Below are positions 26,641 through 37,448 of a DNA stretch of 64,000 nucleotides, one piece after another. This DNA is from Nitrospirales bacterium (lineage in GTDB: Bacteria > Nitrospirota > Nitrospiria > Nitrospirales > UBA8639), in the NCBI GenBank assembly GCA_029261295.1, contig JAJDBP010000035.1, positions 1 to 64,000 on the forward strand, read 5' to 3'. Under the pieces are notes generated by a model that saw only the letters and a list, made by a program, of their open reading frames with translations, searched no databases and was not told the DNA's origin. Numbering within the stretch: position 1 is the stretch's first letter; every line of letters starts with the position of its first letter. Made by a program: the position numbers and the translations under genes.

Positions 26641-27426
26641 ATGGATGAATTACAGGCAATAGAACCCCGACACGTTGCTGAAGAAGAATTACAGGACAGC
26701 CTCGATATAGGGTCCCTTCCTCAACATATCGCCGTTATTATGGATGGTAACGGTCGATGGGCCGCCCAACGAGGTCTCCCACGCATTGCTGGCCACAAGG
26801 AAGGCCTCCTCGCCCTTCAAGATGTCATGGACATCGGATATGAACTGAATATTCCCTATCTGACCATCTATGCCTTTTCCCAAGAGAACTGGAATCGGCC
26901 TGCGGCTGAAATTCGCCTTCTTATGGGGTTATTAGAACAGTACTTGAATAAAGAACGGCAACGCTTTCATGATCGCAAAGTACGATTTCTTCCCATTGGA
27001 CGCCTAGAGCAACTCCCTGCTCAAGTCCACGCCTTAGTAACTGAGGTCGCAGAAGATACGTGCCATTATGCCACTCGAACTCTGGCCGTCGCTCTGAGTT
27101 ATGGAGGGCGCGCAGAAATTATTGACGCCGTGCAACAATTGGCACTCGAAGTCCAAATGGGCTCCCTTTCCCCAGATCAAATTGATGAAGCGCTCTTTGA
27201 ACAACATCTCTCTACCTACGGAATCCCGGACCCTGATTTACTCATTCGTACATCTGGAGAAGCCCGCATTAGCAATTTTCTTCCTTGGCAAATCGCCTAC
27301 ACAGAACTCTATTTCACCCGAACCCTTTGGCCGGATTTCCGTCGCTGCGAAACGTTACTCGCCCTGTTGGATTACCAGAAACGTGAGCGCCGGTTTGGCC
27401 GAGTCACTCAAGCGATGTCTTCCTAG
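26641..27426 (+). CDS. uppS: Undecaprenyl diphosphate synthase (isoprenyl transferase)
   Basis: UppS elongates farnesyl diphosphate with isopentenyl units to the C55 carrier lipid for peptidoglycan and polysaccharide synthesis. The 261-residue protein has the cis-prenyltransferase signatures IAVIMDGNGRWAAQRG (Asp35 binds diphosphate-Mg), HKEGLLAL, LTIYAFSQENWNRP, LSYGGRAEI, and PDLLIRTSGEARISNFLPWQ. A roughly 25-residue acidic N-terminal extension precedes the core. It is first in the run to cdsA, dxr, rseP and proS. Confidence 0.96.
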   Translation: MDELQAIEPRHVAEEELQDSLDIGSLPQHIAVIMDGNGRWAAQRGLPRIAGHKEGLLALQDVMDIGYELNIPYLTIYAFSQENWNRPAAEIRLLMGLLEQYLNKERQRFHDRKVRFLPIGRLEQLPAQVHALVTEVAEDTCHYATRTLAVALSYGGRAEIIDAVQQLALEVQMGSLSPDQIDEALFEQHLSTYGIPDPDLLIRTSGEARISNFLPWQIAYTELYFTRTLWPDFRRCETLLALLDYQKRERRFGRVTQAMSS

Positions 27427-27503
27427 TGATTAACACCCGTATCCCTGCTATTCTTCTTTATTGATAGTAGCGGCCACTCTACGTTCCTACTCTTTCGCCC
27501 ACT

Positions 27504-28316
27504 ATGGATCCTCGCCGGTTGTATTCTGCTTTGGTTTTTATCCCCTTGTTATATCTGGGGATTCGCTACTCTCCTTCCTGGCTGTTTTCTCTGCTAATAG
27601 GTACTGTCGCATTATTCGCTCTTTGGGAGTTTTTATTATTATATTTTCCCGATACGACAGCTAACACTACAAAAATTCTTTCATGCCTATGCGCAGCCTT
27701 ACTTCTTCTCGCTATGCAGAGAGGACTTCCCCAAATAGCACTCATTGTGCTGCTTGGAATTGTTTCTATTATAATCGTAGGATTTCTTATTTCCCCTACG
27801 ATCACAAGGCAACGGCTTCCTCGTTGGCTTTCCTATATCTTTGGGGTGTTATATGTCGGACTCTTATTGGGTCACTATTCCATTTTACGAAATTTAGATC
27901 ATGGAGTGGCCCTCGTTTTTTTTGTCATTATTGTTACGTGGTTATCAGATACGGGTGGGTTTTTTATTGGAAAATCTTTGGGGAAGCACCCTCTCGCACC
28001 AACGCTAAGCCCAAAGAAAACCATCGAAGGGTTACTAGGCGGGGTCTTGTTTTCGGTAATTGGAGCGATCATTTGCCAAATCACCTTTGCTCCTTTTTTC
28101 TCCCTCGGCCAATCCGCAACGCTCGGCGTAGCTTTAGCTCTTCTAGGGGCAATGGGGGATTTAGCCGAATCCGCGATTAAACGTAGCGTGAATGTCAAAG
28201 ATTCTGGCACAATCATACCGGGGCACGGTGGAGTTCTTGATCGAGTGGATAGCCTCCTGTTCACTGGACCTGCCATGTATTACTATGTCATGTTTTCTCT
28301 TTCCGCTTCCTCCTAG
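27504..28316 (+). CDS. cdsA: Phosphatidate cytidylyltransferase
   Basis: CdsA makes CDP-diacylglycerol from phosphatidate and CTP in the inner membrane. The 270-residue protein has about eight hydrophobic segments and the CDS family signature near the C-terminus: GAMGDLAESAIKRSVNVKDSG followed by PGHGGVLDRVDSLLFTGP. WLSDTGGFFIGKSLGKHPLAPTLSPKKT is also typical. The start at 27504 lacks a visible ribosome site. It lies between uppS and dxr, the common bacterial order. Confidence 0.95.
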   Translation: MDPRRLYSALVFIPLLYLGIRYSPSWLFSLLIGTVALFALWEFLLLYFPDTTANTTKILSCLCAALLLLAMQRGLPQIALIVLLGIVSIIIVGFLISPTITRQRLPRWLSYIFGVLYVGLLLGHYSILRNLDHGVALVFFVIIVTWLSDTGGFFIGKSLGKHPLAPTLSPKKTIEGLLGGVLFSVIGAIICQITFAPFFSLGQSATLGVALALLGAMGDLAESAIKRSVNVKDSGTIIPGHGGVLDRVDSLLFTGPAMYYYVMFSLSASS

Positions 28317-28346
28317 ATCTACAAGAAGAACAAGGACATCAAGTTT

Positions 28347-29513
28347 GTGAAACGCATTGTTATTTTGGGATCTACCGGCTCAATCGGAGCCAGCACCCTG
28401 GATGTGGTGTCAAAATTCCCTGACCGTTTTGAAATCGTGGGATTAGCGGCAGGAAGAAATGATCAAATATTGGAAGAGCAGATTCGACAGTTTCATCCTA
28501 AAGTTGCGGCATTGTCTTGTCCTGATGCCGCTAAAAGATTGCGTACAAGAGTCGATACAGCACAAGTTGATATATTACATGGCGAATCAGGGCTTTGTGA
28601 GGTCGCGAGCTTTCCAGACTGTGATTTAGTCATTTCTGCCATCGTTGGGGGAGCGGGCCTCAAGCCAACGCTCTCGGCTATTCAAGCCGGTCGGCAAGTC
28701 GCTTTAGCCAATAAGGAACCCATGGTCATGGCCGGGCAACTGATGCAACGGGAAGCCCACAAACATGGCGTCACCATCTTTCCCATAGATAGCGAACATA
28801 GTGCGATCTTTCAATCTATGGAAGGTCACCGGAAAATAGATATTCGTCGGGTTGTTCTTACGGCTTCTGGTGGTCCCTTTTGGGACTGGCCTGACACCAC
28901 ACTGGAACACGTCACCCCCAAACAGGCTCTCAAGCATCCAAATTGGGAAATGGGGGATAAAATTACCATTGACTCCGCCACGTTGATGAATAAAGGGCTT
29001 GAGGTGATTGAAGCCCGCTGGTTATTTGACATCCCCATGGAACAACTTGATGTCGTCATTCACCGGGAAAGCATTATTCATTCTTTGGTAGAATATTGTG
29101 ATGGATCAGTCATATCTCAATTAGGGCACCCTGATATGCGCACACCCATTTCTTATGCGATGAATTACCCCGAGCGAGTTCCCCTTCACCCCCCTATCCT
29201 GGATTTAGGAAAAATAGGAAAACTTACGTTTTTCCCTCCAAATACCGAAAAGTTTCCTTGTCTACAGTTGGCCTATGACGCCTTAGCTGGGGAAACCGGA
29301 CTTCCCCCAACACTCAATGCAGCCAATGAAGTGGCAGTCCACGCGTTTTTAAAAAATCAAATTGGCTTTTTGGATATTCCAAAAGTGATTCAAGAAACCA
29401 TGATGGCCTATTCTCCAACTCCTTTATTAACGATTGAGGATGTCCTGGAGGTTGACCAATGGGCTCGACGAACTGCCGAAGAACTTTTGAAAACATGTGT
29501 CGCCCCGGTATAA
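28347..29513 (+). CDS. dxr: 1-deoxy-D-xylulose 5-phosphate reductoisomerase
   Basis: Dxr makes 2-C-methylerythritol 4-phosphate, the first committed step of the MEP isoprenoid route. The 388-residue protein starts at GTG 28347, after AAGGA, with the NADPH motif GSTGSIGASTLDV (Gly8-Gly14). ALANKEPMVMAGQLM, PIDSEHSAIFQSMEG, LTASGGPFWDWP, and NPERVPLHP-like NYPERVPLHPP are all present, and cover the metal and substrate sites. The product feeds the nearby uppS and the hpnD/hpnE enzymes. Confidence 0.97.
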   Translation: MKRIVILGSTGSIGASTLDVVSKFPDRFEIVGLAAGRNDQILEEQIRQFHPKVAALSCPDAAKRLRTRVDTAQVDILHGESGLCEVASFPDCDLVISAIVGGAGLKPTLSAIQAGRQVALANKEPMVMAGQLMQREAHKHGVTIFPIDSEHSAIFQSMEGHRKIDIRRVVLTASGGPFWDWPDTTLEHVTPKQALKHPNWEMGDKITIDSATLMNKGLEVIEARWLFDIPMEQLDVVIHRESIIHSLVEYCDGSVISQLGHPDMRTPISYAMNYPERVPLHPPILDLGKIGKLTFFPPNTEKFPCLQLAYDALAGETGLPPTLNAANEVAVHAFLKNQIGFLDIPKVIQETMMAYSPTPLLTIEDVLEVDQWARRTAEELLKTCVAPV

Positions 29514-29547
29514 GCTATGAAAAGACTTCCTATTCAAAGAGCATGAT

Positions 29548-30942
29548 ATGAACAGCCTTTTCTTATTCTCCCCAGACGCCATTTTCATCTTTGGACAAAA
29601 ACTGTGGTGGTTCTTGATCGTCCTTGGCGTATTGGTCACATTCCATGAATACGGACATTACCTTGCCGCTCGATGGGTTGGAGTAAAAGTTCTCAAGTTT
29701 TCTGTGGGGTTCGGCCCTCGATTAGTGGGCCGGCAAGTTGGCGATACGGAATTTGTTGTATCGGCGATTCCCCTAGGAGGCTTTGTCAAAATGTTCGGGG
29801 AAGAAGGCGGGGAAACCGTTTCTGCTGAAGATCAAAAAGTCTCTTTCATGCATCAATCGCTCCCTCACAAAATGCTAATTGTGGCGGCTGGTCCAGGATT
29901 TAACTTTATCCTCAGCTATTTAATTTTTACCGGCATGTTGGCCATGGGCTCGCCTATCGTTGTCCCCATCATTGAAAAAATGCTCCCCATTGTTGAAGCG
30001 ATAAGTCCAGAATCCCCTGCCGCACTCTCGGGCCTGGAAATTGGGGATCGTATCATTCGAGCTAACGAACAAGATATTTCCACATTGCCAGAGCTCTATC
30101 AAATTCTCAATAAAACACATGGACGCCCATTAACCCTCGATATCATGCGAGGAAACATCCCTAAGACTTTCATTGTTTCCCCCACCACCCAAGTCAATAC
30201 AAACAATCCTGATGGGGATCCAATCTATCAACTTGGCATTGAAGATCGTCCGCCCATTGTAGGGTCAGTGAGGCCAAACACGCCTGCGATGGCCTCCGGG
30301 CTTCAAGCTGAGGACCGAATTATTCAAATACACGAGACTCCAATTGCAACGTGGTCTCAAATGACCGAAATCGTCAAAAAGAGTGCGGGAGTGCCACTCG
30401 AATTGCAAGTCCAGCGGAAAGGGAGGACTCTCACCCTATCCATTATTCCCGAGGCCCGTACCGTGACTGGTCCTGATGGGGAAACTCTCTCCATTGGACA
30501 AATTGGCATTCAGAGTTCAGGAAAAGTAAATTTAATAAGCAGTCCCAGTTGGTATCAAGCACCATGGGAGGGATTAAAAGCCACCTGGGATTGGTGCGAA
30601 CTCACCGTAATAGGCATTGCGAAGTTGGTGACGGGTGAAATTTCGTCGAAAAATATTGGCGGGCCTCTCATGATTGCCAATGTCTCTGGAGAGCATGCCG
30701 AACAAGGCCTTGGGGCGATCATGTGGCTTATTGCCATTCTCAGTATTAATCTCGGGATTTTAAACCTGTTGCCCATCCCCGTTTTAGATGGTGGCCATCT
30801 CTTCTTTTTTGCCTGCGAGGCCATCTTAGGGCGCCCCTTGCGGGAACGCTCAAGAGAAATAGCTCAACAAGCTGGAATCCTCGTCCTATTTTGTCTCATG
30901 GGTTATGCCTTCTGGAATGATATCAATCGCCTCCTTCAATAA
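29548..30942 (+). CDS. rseP: Site-2 intramembrane zinc metalloprotease RseP
   Basis: RseP cleaves membrane-bound anti-sigma factors and remnant signal peptides within the inner membrane. The 464-residue protein has the zinc motif HEYGH (His33-His37) in its first membrane segment and the third ligand region NLLPIPVLDGGHLFFF near the C-terminus. Two periplasmic PDZ domains lie between (about 140-220 and 230-320; PESPAALSGLEIGDRI and PNTPAMASGLQAEDRI). About four membrane helices fit the family. It continues the uppS-cdsA-dxr run. Confidence 0.95.
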   Translation: MNSLFLFSPDAIFIFGQKLWWFLIVLGVLVTFHEYGHYLAARWVGVKVLKFSVGFGPRLVGRQVGDTEFVVSAIPLGGFVKMFGEEGGETVSAEDQKVSFMHQSLPHKMLIVAAGPGFNFILSYLIFTGMLAMGSPIVVPIIEKMLPIVEAISPESPAALSGLEIGDRIIRANEQDISTLPELYQILNKTHGRPLTLDIMRGNIPKTFIVSPTTQVNTNNPDGDPIYQLGIEDRPPIVGSVRPNTPAMASGLQAEDRIIQIHETPIATWSQMTEIVKKSAGVPLELQVQRKGRTLTLSIIPEARTVTGPDGETLSIGQIGIQSSGKVNLISSPSWYQAPWEGLKATWDWCELTVIGIAKLVTGEISSKNIGGPLMIANVSGEHAEQGLGAIMWLIAILSINLGILNLLPIPVLDGGHLFFFACEAILGRPLRERSREIAQQAGILVLFCLMGYAFWNDINRLLQ

Positions 30943-31015
30943 ATCTCGCCTGATTTCATACGCATTTATGATTCCTACAATCCGTGTTATTTCGGTCTTT
31001 TAAATAGGGGTAATG

Positions 31016-32737
<1,722 letters not shown>

Positions 32738-32904
32738 CGAGAAAAATCAGTCAACTATTCATCATGGTCATCTTTGAATGACAAATTTCAGGCAGACGAT
32801 CTTTAACCTCTCCTCATACCTACTTTGATGGTGTATACTAGCTTTTACAAAGAAACCTCTTTTATTAATGGTCTTCTCATAAAAGAGACAACTCCTTATT
32901 TTTA

Positions 32905-32934
32905 TTGACTATTCAGGCAACTGAATGGTATTTT
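32905..32934 (+). promoter_or_regulatory. Possible sigma70-type promoter for the nuclease pair
   Basis: TTGACT (32905-32910, 5/6), an 18-base spacer and TATTTT (32929-32934, 4/6) lie 50 bases before the first bifunctional-nuclease gene, in a 246-base gap after proS. Confidence 0.35.
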
Positions 32935-32983
32935 TCAAGGTTGGATTTTCCAACTAAACTTTTTTACGTAGTATTTTTGGCCC

Positions 32984-33439
32984 ATGTTAAATCAAATGAA
33001 CGTACGGGGACTTCTCTTTGACCCCTATAATAATGCCTATATTGTCATCCTTCGTGATGAACAACATTCTGACATGCTGCCTATTTGGGTAGGAAAGTCT
33101 GAGGCAAGTGCTATTAGCTTTGCTCTGGAAAACATTGCTCCTCCCAGGCCGATGACACATGACCTTATGAAAACACTCTTGGATAATATGGATGCCAAAG
33201 TTATTAGTACAGTCATCACTGACTTAAAAGAAAATACCTACTTCGCCAAAATACACCTACTCTTTGGTGATTCAGAATTCACCGTTGACTCACGACCGAG
33301 CGATGCCATTGCCGTTGCACTTCGCACCGAAGCCCCAATTTTTGCCTCTGGGGAGGTATTACACAAGCAGAATTCCGAGGAATTGGAGCGCTGGCTGGAA
33401 AATCTCAAACCTGAAGACTTTGGGAAACCAGATGCATAA
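32984..33439 (+). CDS. Bifunctional nuclease family protein (DUF151), first copy
   Basis: The protein has 151 residues and is of the BFN_dom family (PF02577). The core is MNVRGLLFDPYNNAYIVILRDEQ, DMLPIWVGKSEASAISFALENI, PRPMTHDLMKTLLDNM, and [21 protein letters not shown], closing with a small acidic C-terminal part. Related plant and bacterial proteins have been reported to have RNase and DNase activity, but the true role of the bacterial ones is unclear. The next gene is a paralogue with the same domain, 57 bases downstream. Confidence 0.9.
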   Translation: MLNQMNVRGLLFDPYNNAYIVILRDEQHSDMLPIWVGKSEASAISFALENIAPPRPMTHDLMKTLLDNMDAKVISTVITDLKENTYFAKIHLLFGDSEFTVDSRPSDAIAVALRTEAPIFASGEVLHKQNSEELERWLENLKPEDFGKPDA

Positions 33440-33496
33440 GAATGTTCTAGTGTTTTTACTCTCTTTACGGATTATTTACTGACGAGCTCGTTTGTG

Positions 33497-33967
33497 ATGG
33501 CCGAAACTAATACCCTTATTCCCTTGAAAGTGCATGGAGTCTTAGTCGACCCCAACACTGATACTCAAATTGTTGTCCTACGAGATGAGCAAAACTCTGA
33601 AGTATTACCTATTTGGGTAGGAACGGCCGAAGGCACTTCCATTCGGCTCGCCCTGGAAAATGTGATTCCCCCAAGACCGATGAGCCATGATCTGATCTGT
33701 AGCTTTGCCGCACATCTTGGGTTTTCTCTTAACAGGGTAGTCATTACTGAAGTTAAAAATAACACCTATTTTTCGACCCTATTCTTAACAAAAGATGGCC
33801 TAGAAAAACCTGTGGACTCACGGCCTAGCGATGCAATTGCCTTAGCAGTTCGCTGCCAATGTCCAATATATGTTACCCCTGAAGTTCTCGAACAACGCGG
33901 TGGGGAAGATTTAGACACATGGCTTTCCAAGCTTGACCAAAAGGGATCCGAGCAGCCAGAAGCCTAA
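33497..33967 (+). CDS. Bifunctional nuclease family protein (DUF151), second copy
   Basis: The protein has 156 residues from ATG 33497 (a GTG immediately precedes it). It aligns with the previous gene along its whole length: [55 protein letters not shown], and [20 protein letters not shown]. The two differ in roughly half of positions, so this is an old duplication. In this copy cysteines replace some residues (CQCP near the end of the core). Both were probably transcribed into the rplM-rpsI region. Confidence 0.9.
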   Translation: MAETNTLIPLKVHGVLVDPNTDTQIVVLRDEQNSEVLPIWVGTAEGTSIRLALENVIPPRPMSHDLICSFAAHLGFSLNRVVITEVKNNTYFSTLFLTKDGLEKPVDSRPSDAIALAVRCQCPIYVTPEVLEQRGGEDLDTWLSKLDQKGSEQPEA

Positions 33968-34017
33968 GCCTTTACCGCAAAGAATTTACTGACCGCTGGA
34001 AAGGAAATTTGATTCTC

Positions 34018-34446
34018 ATGAAATCATTTCAAGCTAAACCTCTAGAGGTTGAACGAAAATGGTTTGTCGTGGATGCCAAGGGAAAAACTGTTGGCCGTCT
34101 TGCGACCCAAGTCGCCTCAATCCTCCGAGGAAAGCATAAACCAATTTTCACCCCTAATGTAGACACAGGCGATCACGTCGTGATTATTAATTCAAGCGAA
34201 ATTCAATTTACCCGCAATAAATTTCGTGACAAAATTTATTATCATCACACTGGCTACCCTGGTGGGATCAAATCCATATCAGCAGAGCAACTACATGCAA
34301 AAAAACCAACAGAAGTTTTATCAAAAGCTATTAAAGGGATGTTGCCTAAATGCACATTGGGGAAACAGATGGCCAGAAAGCTTCGGATTTATAGCGGAGC
34401 TGAACATTGCCACCAAGCACAAAACCCAACTCCATTGTCCCTTTAA
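34018..34446 (+). CDS. rplM: 50S ribosomal protein L13
   Basis: L13 is an early-assembly protein of the large ribosomal subunit. The 142-residue protein from ATG 34018 begins [20 protein letters not shown] and has [49 protein letters not shown], and [22 protein letters not shown], all L13 signatures. The TTG at 34009 is in frame but less likely. rpsI follows 46 bases later, the universal bacterial pair. Confidence 0.97.
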   Translation: MKSFQAKPLEVERKWFVVDAKGKTVGRLATQVASILRGKHKPIFTPNVDTGDHVVIINSSEIQFTRNKFRDKIYYHHTGYPGGIKSISAEQLHAKKPTEVLSKAIKGMLPKCTLGKQMARKLRIYSGAEHCHQAQNPTPLSL

Positions 34447-34492
34447 ATTGTATTCCGTAATTCTTTAGCGAAAAAGGAGAAACAGCCCCATT

Positions 34493-34885
34493 ATGGTCGA
34501 CACCATTCAATATGCAACTGGTAAAAAGAAATATGCTATTGCTCGGGCCTGGATAGAACCTGGGCAAGGAAATATTCAAGTGAATTCTCGGACATTAGAG
34601 GACTATTTCCCCAGGCTAACGCACCAAATCCAAGTTCAAACTCCCTTTGAAGTAACCAAAACAGAAGGACAATTCAATGTCAAAGCAACCCTTACTGGGG
34701 GGGGAATCTCAGGGCAAGCTGGAGCCCTTCGTCATGCTATTGCTAAAGCCTTAGCTTTACATACTGCAGCCCTCCGAGACCCTCTCAAAAAACAGGGGTT
34801 ACTCACACGAGATTCTCGTGTAAAGGAACGCAAGAAGTATGGTCAAAAAGGAGCCAGAGCTAAATTCCAATACTCCAAACGGTAA
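34493..34885 (+). CDS. rpsI: 30S ribosomal protein S9
   Basis: S9 sits in the head of the small subunit, and its C-terminal tail reaches the P-site tRNA. The 130-residue protein has YATGKKKYAIARAWI, GGGISGQAGALRHAIAKAL, and the end KKYGQKGARAKFQYSKR with the usual terminal Lys-Arg. AAAGGAGA precedes the ATG. A strong intrinsic terminator follows at 34928. Confidence 0.97.
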   Translation: MVDTIQYATGKKKYAIARAWIEPGQGNIQVNSRTLEDYFPRLTHQIQVQTPFEVTKTEGQFNVKATLTGGGISGQAGALRHAIAKALALHTAALRDPLKKQGLLTRDSRVKERKKYGQKGARAKFQYSKR

Positions 34886-34927
34886 TTATTGCCATCTACT
34901 AGGAAAACGTTAAGGTAGGAATTGGGA

Positions 34928-34957
34928 GGGGAGGTTCTAGAGAACCTCCCCTTTTTT
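34928..34957 (+). terminator. Intrinsic terminator of the rplM-rpsI operon
   Basis: An 11-bp perfect stem, GGGGAGGTTCT (34928-34938) with AGAACCTCCCC (34941-34951), is followed at once by TTTTTT. It lies 43 bases after the rpsI stop codon. It is the cleanest Rho-independent terminator in the window. Confidence 0.93.
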
Positions 34958-35089
34958 CTTTCAGATCCAATCGTTATAGATAAATTATTGTTTAGCGACA
35001 ACAAATACACATCTAAACGGTAGTTTTTCTCATAATGATTCCCAAAATACATATTCTTTTGTGATTAAAACTTACATGGCGAGAAACCG

Positions 35090-36163
35090 ATGACGGCACA
35101 GCTTCGTATCGCAGTAATAGGTGCAACGGGATATACGGGCGGAGAATTACTTCGCCTACTCAGCCTTCACCCCAAGGTCAAAATTTGTCAGGTCGTCGCT
35201 TCAAATAAATCAGAAGGGATGACTGTGTCGTCCCTCCTTCCCAATCTGTCAAAAATCATTGATACTCAATTATTACCCCTCGACATCCCAAGTATTGCCA
35301 AAGAAGTCGATCTTGTTTTTCTCTCTCTCCCTCACACTCAATCCCTGAAGCCTGTCGCTGATCTCGTCTCCCATAAAAAACTGGTCATTGATTTAAGCGC
35401 TGATTACCGACTACAAAATTTTGAAGTTTATGAAAAATGGTATCAAACGCCACATCCTTACCCTCACTTACTCGAAAAAGCTGTTTATGGATTACCTGAA
35501 TTGCACCGAGCAGCCATTAGTAAAAGTGAATTAATTGCAGTTCCTGGTTGTTATCCCACCGTCGCCATTTTGCAGTTAGCCCCATTTGTAGCCCAAGGCC
35601 TCATCGACCCAAGTTCCATCATTATCGATGCGAAGTCTGGAGTGTCTGGAGCAGGTCGTTCACCTGCACTTAATTTCCATTTTCCAGAAGCTAATGAGGC
35701 CATTCATGCTTATAAAATAGCGTCTCACCGACATCTGCCAGAAATTGAACAAGGACTTGACCTTCTCCTTTCTTCCAATACCACGACAATCTCTCCGCCC
35801 ATATCCCTAATGTTTACTCCCCATTTAATCCCCATTAACAGGGGAATATTAAGTACAGCATACGCCAAACTCAGATCTGATATGGACTCCCCAGATATTG
35901 AAAATATCTATACCAATTTTTATCAAGACGAGCCATTTATTCGGGTATTTCCCCAGGCCGAACGAGTCAATCCTCGAAATCTCCAAGGGGCCAATTTTTG
36001 TGATTTAAGTTGCACCTATGATCCTCGAACACGACACATCATTAGTAGCGGGGCGATTGATAATTTAGTTAAAGGGGCTGCGGGGCAAGCCATTCAATGC
36101 ATGAATCTCATGGTTGGGTTTGAAGAAAGCTTGGGGTTAACCAGTCCAGGACTTTTCCCCTAA
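35090..36163 (+). CDS. argC: N-acetyl-gamma-glutamyl-phosphate reductase
   Basis: ArgC reduces N-acetylglutamyl phosphate to the semialdehyde with NADPH in arginine synthesis. The 357-residue protein has IGATGYTGGELLRLLSLHPKV at the N-terminus, VDLVFLSLPH, LIDLSADYRL-like VIDLSADYRL, and the active-site Cys154 in VPGCYPTVAILQL, with HRHLPEIEQ providing the conserved His. It is followed by argJ after 42 bases, so the two form an arginine operon; the next genes of the pathway are not in the window. Confidence 0.96.
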   Translation: MTAQLRIAVIGATGYTGGELLRLLSLHPKVKICQVVASNKSEGMTVSSLLPNLSKIIDTQLLPLDIPSIAKEVDLVFLSLPHTQSLKPVADLVSHKKLVIDLSADYRLQNFEVYEKWYQTPHPYPHLLEKAVYGLPELHRAAISKSELIAVPGCYPTVAILQLAPFVAQGLIDPSSIIIDAKSGVSGAGRSPALNFHFPEANEAIHAYKIASHRHLPEIEQGLDLLLSSNTTTISPPISLMFTPHLIPINRGILSTAYAKLRSDMDSPDIENIYTNFYQDEPFIRVFPQAERVNPRNLQGANFCDLSCTYDPRTRHIISSGAIDNLVKGAAGQAIQCMNLMVGFEESLGLTSPGLFP

Positions 36164-36205
36164 TTCTTTTTTCTGTCCTCTTATTCAACAAATTAGTCTT
36201 AACCC

Positions 36206-37414
36206 ATGGTCAAACGATTGAAGAGTGGTATTACAGCACCGAAGGGATTTCTTGCAGCAGGAATCCACTCAGGCATTAAACAAACAGGGCAATTAGACCT
36301 TGCACTTGTGACCTCAGAACATCCAGGTTCTATTTCCGGAGTGTTTACTAAAAATACCATCCCTGCAGCTCCAGTCATTATTGGCCGCCAACAACTTAAA
36401 AAAGGTGTTGGACAAGCCATTATCATTAACAGCGGCAACGCCAACGCATTCACAGGATCAGAAGGACTGGAACATGCCCGAGAAACCATTCAGCTCCTTG
36501 CCAAACAATTGGCCATGCCGAAGAATCGAATTTTTATTGGGTCTACCGGTGTTATTGGCGTTCCACTTCCTATGTTGGCATTGAGGAAAGGAATTCCCGT
36601 TCTTGTCTCTAAATTAAGAAAAGCAGGGGCTCAAGAGGCAGCACAAGCGATTCTGACCACCGACACACGAATAAAGACTATTGCCATACAACAACCTATC
36701 GGAGGGAAAATAGTCACTGTTGGTGGAATGGCCAAAGGATCTGGAATGATCCACCCAAACATGGCCACTATGTTGGCCTACCTCACGACGGATGTAGCCA
36801 TCGATCAGAAAACCTTACAAAAAATGTTTCATACCGTGGTAAATCAAACATTCAATTGCATTTCAATCGATGGAGAAACGAGCACAAATGATACAGTCCT
36901 GTGTCTTGCGAATGGGATGGCAGGAAATGCCAAGATTCGTCACTTAGGCTTGGCTCATTCTCAATTCCAAGAACTCTTATACCAAGCCTGTCATTCCCTA
37001 GCCATGGACATTTGCCGTGATGGGGAAGGAGCTACAAAGGTCATCGAGTTCCACATTCAGGAAGCAGCCAGTCATAAGGCCGCTCGACGATTCGCGGAAA
37101 CTTTAGTAACGTCTCCATTAGTAAAAACAGCCATTTTTGGGGCCGACCCTAATTGGGGCCGTATTATTGCAGCACTGGGAAGAGCCGGAAGTTCCCTTCG
37201 CCCAAACCGCATCATAATCAAATTCAACCATATTACCCTGGTGAAAAACGGAAAAGGCTTAGGGCCACACATTGAACAACAAGTTCAAAGGATTATGCAG
37301 CGCCCTACCTATTCTATTTCAATATCGTTGGGAATGGGTAATGGAACTGCCACCAAATGGACAACAGATTTAACCTACGACTACGTGAAGATAAATGCGT
37401 CCTACAGGTCCTAG
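36206..37414 (+). CDS. argJ: Bifunctional glutamate N-acetyltransferase/ornithine acetyltransferase ArgJ
   Basis: ArgJ recycles the acetyl group from acetylornithine to glutamate and may also use acetyl-CoA. The protein is an autoprocessing Ntn hydrolase, 402 residues here. The cleavage site is HPNMATMLAYLTTD with the nucleophile Thr188 exposed by self-cleavage. GVFTKNTIPAAPV, IINSGNANAFTG, and the end TYDYVKINASYRS are typical; the last matches the usual YVxINAxYRT/S terminus. It is convergent with prsR, with only 34 bases between them. Confidence 0.96.
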   Translation: MVKRLKSGITAPKGFLAAGIHSGIKQTGQLDLALVTSEHPGSISGVFTKNTIPAAPVIIGRQQLKKGVGQAIIINSGNANAFTGSEGLEHARETIQLLAKQLAMPKNRIFIGSTGVIGVPLPMLALRKGIPVLVSKLRKAGAQEAAQAILTTDTRIKTIAIQQPIGGKIVTVGGMAKGSGMIHPNMATMLAYLTTDVAIDQKTLQKMFHTVVNQTFNCISIDGETSTNDTVLCLANGMAGNAKIRHLGLAHSQFQELLYQACHSLAMDICRDGEGATKVIEFHIQEAASHKAARRFAETLVTSPLVKTAIFGADPNWGRIIAALGRAGSSLRPNRIIIKFNHITLVKNGKGLGPHIEQQVQRIMQRPTYSISISLGMGNGTATKWTTDLTYDYVKINASYRS

Positions 37415-37448
37415 GTAAGTCCCCCGCACACCACAGTGTTAAGAACGT

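Noticed and set aside
32834-32839. TATACT -10-like element after proS
   Set aside because: There is no acceptable -35 at 16-18 bases; the TTGACT/TATTTT pair nearer the gene is a better candidate.
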